Part shown: positions 56,689 through 64,000 of the stretch, piece by piece
Numbering within the stretch: position 1 is the first letter of the stretch
Layout of the letters: every line of letters starts with the position of its first letter
Source of the DNA: Aplectana chamaeleonis
Lineage: Eukaryota > Nematoda > Chromadorea > Rhabditida > Cosmocercidae
Length of the DNA: 64,000 bases
Reading direction: 5' to 3'
Assembly (NCBI GenBank): GCA_029168955.1
Contig: JAPDOI010001730.1
Coordinates: 1-64,000, forward strand
Made by a program: the position numbers and the translations under genes
Notes under the pieces: generated by a model
The model's input: only the letters and a program-made list of their open reading frames with translations
The model's database searches: none
Told to the model about the DNA's origin: nothing

Positions 56689-59199
56689 ATGTTTGAACTG
56701 TATAGGCGACTAAAATGGGTCTATCAGAAGTTTAAACTCAGTTCATGGTTGCCATTCGTAGCGCTTGTTTCATACACGATTTTCGGCGCTTTTCTGTTCA
56801 AATCGTTCGAAATGGAGAACGATCAGCGAAACAGAGAGAAGTACCGAAACCGAACCAGCTATGCAATGAATCAGGTGAGTCAACGAATAGTTTCTTGAGT
56901 TTTTTTCGATTCTCTGTGCTTAACATATCTGATTACGTTTTCTTCGCAAATAAAAAAATAATTTTTGAGTAGGCTTGGGTAGGTTGTGTAGTAACGACAA
57001 GAGACTGTAAACTCGTTGAAGAATGCACTTTTTGTGTTTAGGATGTTGCACAGGAAATCGACCAGCTATCATACCAGGTTTTACGATGTGCTAAAATTTC
57101 ATAGAAGGCCCAAATAGTCAGTGAAGAATTATGGAACCAGATTTTTTTTGTCCAATCATAGTCATCTTGACCTATGAAGGCTAGAAAAGGCTTGAAAGTA
57201 AAATCCAAAAGTGAAGAGTTAATGCTTATAGTTCTCTGCGTGAACTAATTGTAAGTTAGATCAGCTTTTGGCTCTTATGTATCTCGAAATCGGTTAGTTT
57301 CTAATTGTCACTGTCAGCAGCATCCTTTAGGTTCTAGAACGAATGCTAGAGGTGAGGTGTCACGATCCAGAACTTCGCGTAGCCGACAAAGCTTACCAGG
57401 TATGTGGAAAGTAGTTAGTTCTGAGTTGTTCATTTATTAGGAAAACAGATAAACTGGTCGTTAGAGTCCTTGCGGTAAACAAACAACAACCTCCGAGCGG
57501 CAGACCGCATGTGATTTATGAGATTCACACCAATATATAATCCATCGTTCACCTACGTCTATAGGATGCCTTAGGCATGCTAGGCTGTCGGGAGTATAAC
57601 GATTTCGAAGGACGATTGAGGGCTTGACGGTCATTGTCGGATAGGGAATCTCATCAGCCTAGTATTTGAAGGTCGCGACTTTTACTGTGTCATGTGAACA
57701 TTCTCAGGCGATTCTCGGCCCCGAGCCGCACCGAACAGGAATCGGAGCCGTCTGACAGTTCCGCTCGTTCTCCCAATCTCCCGGCCACTGCTGTTGCTGT
57801 TCGGGCGAACCGGAGCGGCCCGGACAGCAACAGCAGTGGCCAGGAGGCCAACAGCAGTGGCTCGGGCAGCAGCAGAAGCCGACTCGCAGTTCGGGAACAC
57901 GAGCCGAACTGTCAGGCGGCTTGGGGCCGAGAATCGCCTGAGTTGAAATTTGTACAGAAATAGCACTGAAATAGCCAACAGCCAGATTTGTCCAGGTCAG
58001 CAAAATGTTGACTCAATCGCGGCCAAAGATAGGCTATTTCGCGGCACCATGTCGTCTTATTTTAAACCAACAACATGCCTCTTTACGTAATAACCAACAG
58101 GTGATGCTCGTATAGAAGTACATGCGTTTCATGTTAATCTGAAATTGAACTCTCGATGGTCTAGGCGTTTCCCATAGGCTTAGGTATGCATCTCTCACGT
58201 CAGAGCTGGAGATTCAGCTGAGTCCTGCTCAGATGATATGTACCAGAAACGTAGAAAATGGATTCTAGAAAATGCACCTAAAGGGTGTATTCGCGTCCGA
58301 CAGAGTACCCTCCCGTCTACGGGCCAAGTAGTCGGAAGCCTTATCGTCAACCAGCCTGGTATGCCGGTTATTTGGAACTCTTGAGCAAAGGGAGAGGGTG
58401 TACCTTGCAGAGTATGATGGCTGCTCGGATGTTGTTGTCTTGCATTGCAGACATCTCTCGATACACAATTTAGAATCACCTGGACTGACTTCAGATTGAG
58501 CATGCCAAGGAGGCCTTGATCTGGTTTTTGGAACACTTGAACCTCACCGAGGTCCTAACCGAAAGGACCGAAGACACACCATGGACATGGCTTGGCTCGA
58601 TGTTTTACGCCGGTCAGCTTTACACCACCATTGGTAAGTCCTCCACCAACTTCTCGCTCTCAAAGTTACTTGAAACCACCATCTGCACCATCAATGATTG
58701 CTGACTCATTCAATGAGTCCCTTTTGCTCTCTTGATTGTTTTCTTTTGTCTTTTCGTGGCTTCTTGTGAATGCTCTGACCATTTTAGGGTATGGATTTCC
58801 AATAACAAGTACTGTTGCTGGACGAGTCACTTCGATTTTCTATATTTTGTTTGGTATTCCGATATTTCTTATCATTTTGAAGGTACTCAATAGTTTTGTC
58901 CTTTGTTTCCGATGACTGTTTTTCTACAGAATGTTGTAGGATATAGGTCGATTAATGTCGCGAGGATGCCGTAAACTCTATAAACGTCTACAAGCGTCAC
59001 GAAGAAGATTAGCAGACGCTCAATCTGTGCGAAGGTTCTCCCAGCTTTTCGCGGTAGCTGATCTCACAAACAATATTGCACGATTGGTTTACTTCCTTAT
59101 CTCATTTGCCTATTTTAGAGGGTCTACAAATCAAACTCACGGCTCAATGGAAATGGCAATGCAGCGAAAGCAGATCTAGAACTTGGACCTGAACAGCAG
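56689..59199 (+). CDS. TWK-family two-pore-domain K+ channel, 5' half (spliced)
   Basis: Exons read by eye with GT-AG borders: 56675-56874 (ATG at 56689), 57331-57399, 58495-58633, 58788-58882, 58940-59053, 59119-59199, plus an uncertain 36-nt exon at 57042-57077. All join in frame, giving about 228-240 residues. The first exon holds transmembrane segment M1 (SWLPFVALVSYTIFGAF). Exon 58495 carries the extracellular cap region and pore helix (TPWTWLGSMFYAGQLYTTIG). The 58633/58788 junction rebuilds the selectivity filter TIGYGFP, and M2 follows (IFYILFGIPIFLIILK). After M2 comes a basic cytosolic stretch (GCRKLYKRLQASRRR). In this family two such subunits form a plasma-membrane background K+ channel. 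The ATG lies 14 nt after an acceptor (TTTCAG at 56669-56674), so an upstream exon or trans-spliced leader is likely. The second pore and M3-M4 were not found before 64000. The family is sure; the exact paralogue and the last two exon borders are not. Confidence 0.9.
57042..57077 (+). other. possible 36-nt cassette exon of the K+ channel gene
   Basis: TTTAG precedes and GT follows a 36-nt block that reads DVAQEIDQLSYQ in phase 0 between the M1 exon and the exon starting at 57331. Skipping it joins MNQ directly to VLERMLEVRC, also in frame. Both neighbouring introns are phase 0, so inclusion or skipping keeps the frame. The donor (CAG/GTTTTA) is weak and the block is short, so it may be spurious. 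Confidence 0.35.
57703..57942. repeat. GC-rich 240-bp hairpin in a K+ channel intron
   Basis: The ends CTCAGGCGATTCTCGGCCCC and GGGGCCGAGAATCGCCTGAG are exact inverse copies. GCCACTGCTGTTGCTGTTCG pairs with GGACAGCAACAGCAGTGGC in the middle. The Ser/Arg-rich frames on both strands are by-products of the palindrome. It lies in the intron between exons 57399 and 58495. Confidence 0.88.
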
Positions 59200-60003
59200 G
59201 TATGTGAATCCATTCATAGTGGACAGCATTTCACAAGCTCTTGCTCTAATATGAATATTGCGGTACGAGCATGGGCCACAAATTGTGAACGAAGTTACCT
59301 TATAGGCGCAGGACACCCAAGAAATTATTTTTTAGGTTTTATGCTTCTATTTGGAGGGTCACACTCTGATCACAACGGTATTTCTGAAATCATCCAAGAC
59401 CCCCTACGAACGGAGATATGGCTCCTTGCAAATGCCTGTACTTTAAAGGCAAAAATTTGCTGGACGAATTCTCTCATGCCTGTACTTCTCTTGATTCGCA
59501 GGAGCGGCACTAGAGGAAAACAGGATTAGGAGATAGATTTGAAAGAGAGTGAAGAACGATGACTCGGTTGAAAATCATCCATCCATCTAGCCGCTATTGA
59601 GATAGAAATTCAGGAAGGGGGCCGGGCGTAAGGTGGTGGCTGGAGGGGATCGGGTCCGTGGTGGTCGCTTATATCTAGCTTATTTGGAGGAATTGAGATC
59701 TCGCATTTGGCACGTGTTATACAGGAGGGATCTTCTTCATAGTTACACGAAATTCTCAGAATTCATATCTGAGGGTGTACCGTGCCTTTATGGTTTACAG
59801 GGTGGCCCGAAAATATAGGCGCCTGAAAAAAGTTGCCTAGCAAATTCGTCTTGATTTTTTCGCTTTTTCCTTTTTATTTATAGTAGCTAAGAGCCGAAGA
59901 ATAAAACTGGAGCTGCCCCACATTACTCCCCACTTACCCTAACAGGAACGGAAACCATCCCGTCAGGGAATCCACAGTGAGCCACTAGTAGTTAACACTT
60001 AAG

Positions 60004-60066
60004 GACCGCGTGTCCACACTGGTCTTCCACGGCTGTTCTGCCCCTCGGACCGCGTGTCCACACTGC
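60004..60066. repeat. short direct repeat GGACCGCGTGTCCACACTG
   Basis: GGACCGCGTGTCCACACTG occurs at 60004-60022 and 60048-60066. The inner GTGTCCACAC is nearly palindromic. Confidence 0.6.
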
Positions 60067-60122
60067 GCACCCACGCCATAAAACTTTCAATATTTTCTGA
60101 AGTTCTAATGCGTGAAGTCCTC

Positions 60123-60175
60123 CTTAAAGGCATCGTCCACGATGAAAACCGAATTTGGGTTTATGCGTTCATTCG
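60123..60175. repeat. solo TTAA-type MITE end
   Basis: TTAAAGGCATCGTCCACGAT followed by GAAAACCG combines the family-C start with the family-A continuation. No inverted partner was seen downstream to 61000. Confidence 0.5.
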
Positions 60176-61252
60176 ACTAGTGCCATGACAATGTCACTCA
60201 GAAAGTTTGGAGTTACAAAACTGTCTCTGAATGAAGATTCGCTTACCTCAAAATGGCTTCCTGGGTTTGGGGGCCTGCCTTAGGGGTCGATCCATTGTTA
60301 CAAGAAACAAAACTCCTGGGTTGCTGACGGCGGGCGTGCCTTGACGCGTCGTAGGGCGCAATACACACGCCAGTCGATTTCCTGAATTCGGCATCGATCG
60401 AAAGCAGCCGGGCAGCACTGGACGCAGGTGGTAGCCCATTTTAATTTCGCTGAAGTCTTCCTCGGTGAATTGCTTCCAACGCTGCGCCAAGGAACGAAGC
60501 GTAAAACTGTTCCTTGCATTCTCTGCGCAACTATGCCGTTGATGCCGGCGCGAAATTCAAATTTGCTATGGACTTTCTAAAAATGGGTTTTTCTCAAAAA
60601 GTTGACGTTTTTGAGGGGGCGTTTTGCTACCGTTAGTCACTATTGGGATAGTACAACACGAAAACATCTTGATAAAGTAGACTATTTACGTCCGTGGTCA
60701 AGCATTTTGAGCTTTCTTAGTAATTTTACTAGCACCTCCGAAAATGGTTTTCTCGATTTTTCGAGCTCCTTTGGTCGGGAAAAATTGTTCCAAACTCTTC
60801 TAAAGAGGGTTATTAAGATGATACTCATCACGTAACTGATGTTCTCTAGTTTATTGTCGGAATAGCAGTGCCACCTATTTGAGGCAACTGCAGTAGGTCA
60901 TCGTTTCAAATTTTGCTGTCTTGACCCTGAGGGTCATTTCCGGTGTTTACTTTATAAATTCCAATAAAATTCCCGTCGATTGCGGTATGTTAGCCATCGT
61001 TCATCTTTGTTTCAGATTTCGCTAGATTGCGAGAGGGAAATAATGTGCGGGGGCGGGGATGGTGAATACCTGTAAATAGTTCGGCGCTCAAAATTTTGTT
61101 GATAGTTCACTACGGGGCGTATTTGGAGGCCTCGAAGAACAATCAAATGGTGTTTTTTTCAAGATTTTCAAAAGCACCGTTGTTGTCTGCCGTTCGTTAT
61201 CCGTTGACAAACTTTTGAGGTTTCGGTGCGACTTCGCTCAGGTGGTCATTTC

Positions 61253-61265
61253 GGGGGGGGGGGGG
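61253..61265. repeat. 13-nt G tract
   Basis: A run of 13 G on the plus strand. Shorter runs occur at 63176-63185 (10 G) and at about 40842 (9 G). Long mono-G tracts are characteristic of nematode genomes. Confidence 0.9.
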
Positions 61266-61713
61266 AGTGGTGATTATAAATCTGATTCCCCTTTGGAGAT
61301 TTTTGATGAAATTTTTATCGGTTACATCGGACAATTTTGCAGGTCAAAGTTTATGAGTCCGCCGAAAGTTCTCCATGAGATTCAATAGGACATTGCATAG
61401 TAGAAGCTCGTTCATTTTTCAAATTTTCAATGCTTTAGGTTGGCTCCGCATGGCTCAGTTCTGACCATTACCTGTAACTTGCAGAAAAGTCTAGAAGTCG
61501 ATAGACAAACGTTTATTTCGTGACCAGCACGCCCAAAAATTTGCGAAAAGTTTTTCAAGGCTTCTTGTAAATGCAAAGTTGAAATACCTTGCAAAATCAA
61601 GGCAAAGCAAAGGAGGCCCGTAAGGAAGCGGTGGATCATTGCTTTACTATGGCCTTACTTCAATTCTCTATTTATTCTCTGTACTCTAGGCTGGAGTGGA
61701 AATGGAGTACATG

Positions 61714-61868
61714 CTATAAAACGGCAAAATTCACTTGGTTCCTACGCGTGCTGGTGTGGAGCGGAGATTAGAGACAGTGAGGGAGCGTGGGGCCGACAGA
61801 GGCCGAGGCGTCGCGCGCGCCGCTCGCGCCTCGAGTGATGTGAATTTTGACGTTTTATAGAGGGTACT
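61714..61868 (+). mobile_element. GC-rich short element N, copy 2
   Basis: CTATAAAACGGCAAAATTCAC at the left, GACGTTTTATAGAGGGTAC at the right; core CGCGCGCGCCGCTCGCGCC. The ends form a short inverted repeat (CTATAAAACG/CGTTTTATAG). Confidence 0.8.
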
Positions 61869-63372
61869 GTTTGTGTAAGTAAGAAAGCCTGCTCCAATCA
61901 AAATGGTTCCCAGCTGACTGCGTGTTCACACATGTCACCCACTGAAACGATTAGCCGTGGTGCGCACCGGTCGGCTGTGGAAATTCGCCGTGGAGCAGGC
62001 GGACTGTTATGTGTGAACATCAAAGCCGTCTCAAGTCTTTCCAAACCAATCTTGCCCGAAGTCAGCTGTAGTTGCACTTTAGGCTTCTTGTGCTATTTTC
62101 CAAGCAGCCCGAAACGGAAAAGTCAGCACATCTAAGTTATTGCCGACGGCGGTCCACTGAATTCTTGTGAGTCACAAGAGAAAACTTTGTTCGATCCCAC
62201 TTCCTGGTAGAGAACGAAGCCTAGTTTGAAGTTTGCGTCGAAGAAAACGAAAATGGTTTGAAAGAATTGTAGAATTCTGCTTCGAAACATTGCACTTTCG
62301 AGGTAATCTGACTTTGTGGGCAATTTTTTGGTTGTGATAATCCTTCCATTTGGAGACACATACTGACGACGATCTGCGAAGTTTGGATCCATGTGTATAC
62401 CATAGTTGTCTCTTCACACCAGAACACACCCTTCTGGGAGACGCGGCCGAAAAGTGTTCTCCTTTTTTCTGTCTTTCTTTACTGGTTCGTTCTTCGCAGC
62501 GTTACCTACGGCGTATTTATGAAGCAGCTTATTGCTACAGAGACCTATACTGCCCTTGATCAAAGGTTGGCCGTGGACCGGACTAGAGAGAGATCTCCAA
62601 CCATCAAGTTCAAGCTCAGACGATGGCTACTGATGAAAAGTTTTTTCGTGACGTCACGGTCCCCATTCACGTTGGCATTCTGAGGTCGACCTTTTTTTTT
62701 GTTTTGCATCGCTTGAAGATGTCATTATTATCCTGAATTTGCCCTACTGTTGGTGTCGGAATCATATGCGCTTTTGTGAAATGTGACACTTTCCGAACGA
62801 GATACTGCTGGAGTTGGTCGACGCAACATAACGGCAGGTGAAGTGTCGCGGCTCACATCCTTCTTAGATTACTGCCGAGTGTCGTGACTTGACCCATTGC
62901 AGTAAGGGAAGAATGGTGTTTCACAGTCCGTAATCCTATAGTGGAGCCTAAAGAAAGTGTTGACGAGGCAATGAGATCAGCATGTTGAAAAATATCGGGA
63001 GGTCTCAGTGTTGAATTCTCAGCCTCTGTGATATGGACTGCGAAATCCTTGGAAAGAAGCTTGAAGAGCTCATGACTTCGAGTACTGTTCAATTCGGACC
63101 ACTGGCCAATTCATACAAGCGCGAATTTTAGGCCTGTGAGGTAGTGCGCTATAGGTGGTTCAGTGGGCTTACTGTGGGGGGGGGGCGGAAATCGTACTCT
63201 GACCTAGTGGCAGGAACAATACGACAGCACACTGGCCGAGATTCAAACTCAGAATGGCTGTAGCGGTTGCACGATAAAGAATACCCGACAAAACGGCACA
63301 TGCGAAAAGCACGAGAACCAAGTATTCCGTCAAACCTGGGTCATAAACCGACCCACCAAACATAAATAAAGG
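61869..63372. other. unassigned sequence
   Basis: The minus strand at 62132-62429 is open in three frames, one reading MDPNFADRRQYVSPNGR; which, if any, is real cannot be told. Nothing else was recognised. Confidence 0.4.
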
Positions 63373-63524
63373 CTATAAAACGGAGAATCCACTTGGTTCC
63401 TACGCGTGCTGGTGCGGAGCGGAGGTTAGAGACAGTTAGAGAGCGTAGGGCAGACGGAGGCCGAGGGGACGCGCGCGCCGCTCGCGCCTTAACTGATGTG
63501 AATTACGATGTTTTATAGAGGGTA
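63373..63524 (+). mobile_element. GC-rich short element N, copy 3
   Basis: The same ends (CTATAAAACGG, GATGTTTTATAGAGGGTA) and the same orientation as copy 2; the GTTCCTACGCGTGCTGGTG block is identical. Confidence 0.8.
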
Positions 63525-64000
63525 GGACGATATCAAACCCTCGACGGAACTCAGATCAAGCAACGGATCCACAGGAAAAACGTGAAAAGTCCTCAAAAGA
63601 ATGAGGTGTGGGTCCGACGGACGTCTCTAGAAACAGTGAGGATGACCTCATGTTGTATTTTCTGACATTGCTGTAACTTCGGTATAATGCAGTGAGTGAG
63701 ACCGGTGCCCACTTGCAACTGCGCCCTTTGAACTTCTCTTGACCTCACATTTCTTTTGGGCTCTTTATACAAATCCTTGGGACAAACCTGAACTTTTCCG
63801 AAGAAAACGTTTCGAATTTGTTCACCATAAAAGCAGATCCTTTTTTTTTCAGCGGGCGATTTTTTTATTTTTTCACTTTCATATCTCTAAATAGTCAATT
63901 CACTGAGCCGCTAAGTTGCGATCCCCGGAAGCATTGCCACTAACATTGGAGGAACCGGGAAAAACTGCTTTCTATTCAAAAAATTTTGATGATTATTTCG
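63525..64000. other. unassigned sequence to the window end
   Basis: No open frame, repeat or splice context was recognised after element N copy 3. Confidence 0.45.

Larger units (their letters stand above)
59200..61713. other. 3' part or intron of the K+ channel gene, no second pore seen
   Basis: 59290-59800 resembles MITE interior sequence (59385-59490 like 39225-39350) and ends GTGTACCGTGCCTTTA. The donor at 59200 implies that the gene goes on, but no GFGD-type pore motif was found. Confidence 0.45.

Noticed and set aside
57694..57963. Ser/Arg-rich 89-98 aa frames on both strands
   Set aside because: They lie in the intron palindrome; the two strands encode similar peptides because of the inverted repeat.
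62132..62429. Minus-strand protein starting MDPNFADRRQ
   Set aside because: Three overlapping frames of like length are open; nothing favours one of them.

Overview
The window is nuclear DNA of a nematode, most likely a strongylid and probably a hookworm (Necator/Ancylostoma type). The basis is short GT-AG exons of a TWK-type potassium channel with acceptors such as TTTCAG, RTE-clade retrotransposons of a kind I know as abundant in hookworm genomes, and very dense small inverted-repeat transposons. There are no prokaryotic operons, rRNA genes or CRISPR arrays. The species is inferred, not shown.

Layout. 1-6.5 kb: unassigned DNA, fold-back elements and two satellites (2.87-3.46 kb; 5.49-5.94 kb, whose 42-bp unit carries TGACGTCA). 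6.78-7.9 kb: a decayed mariner transposase. 8.1-10.5 kb: several inverted-repeat elements. 11.58-12.83 kb: a third satellite of about 41 bp. 13.34-16.53 kb: a nearly complete but dead RTE retrotransposon on the minus strand, followed at 17.09-17.75 kb by the 3' end of a different RTE lineage. 19.9-22.2, 27.8-30.3, 37.2-42.6, 49.3-49.75 and 53-54.4 kb: clusters of miniature elements sharing the terminus TTAAAGGCA, nested inside one another and chained end to end. 31.92-34.11 kb: an element with TIRs of about 230 bp flanked by TA, holding two oppositely oriented scraps of a Tc1-like transposase C-terminus. 43.53-45.28 kb: a hAT-like element with nested insertions. 56.67-59.2 kb: the only gene I recognise with confidence, the 5' half of a two-pore-domain K+ channel on the plus strand; its second pore was not found before the window ends. 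59.2-64 kb: mostly unassigned, with two copies of a ~150-bp GC-rich element.

The main result is transposon archaeology. Several insertions can be read against an uninterrupted copy of the host element within the same window (28.3-29.8 versus 41.7-42.2 kb; 21.1-22.2 versus 53.6-54.1 kb; 39.6-40.4 versus 27.8-28.2 kb; 37.2-39.1 versus 19.9-20.4 kb). This gives element boundaries, TTAA target duplications and relative insertion order without outside data. Different families share only the terminal 8-9 bases, as expected if one TTAA-specific (piggyBac-like) transposase mobilised unrelated cargo; no such transposase is in the window. Coordinates of element ends are hand-read and good to a few bases; satellite and unassigned limits are looser.
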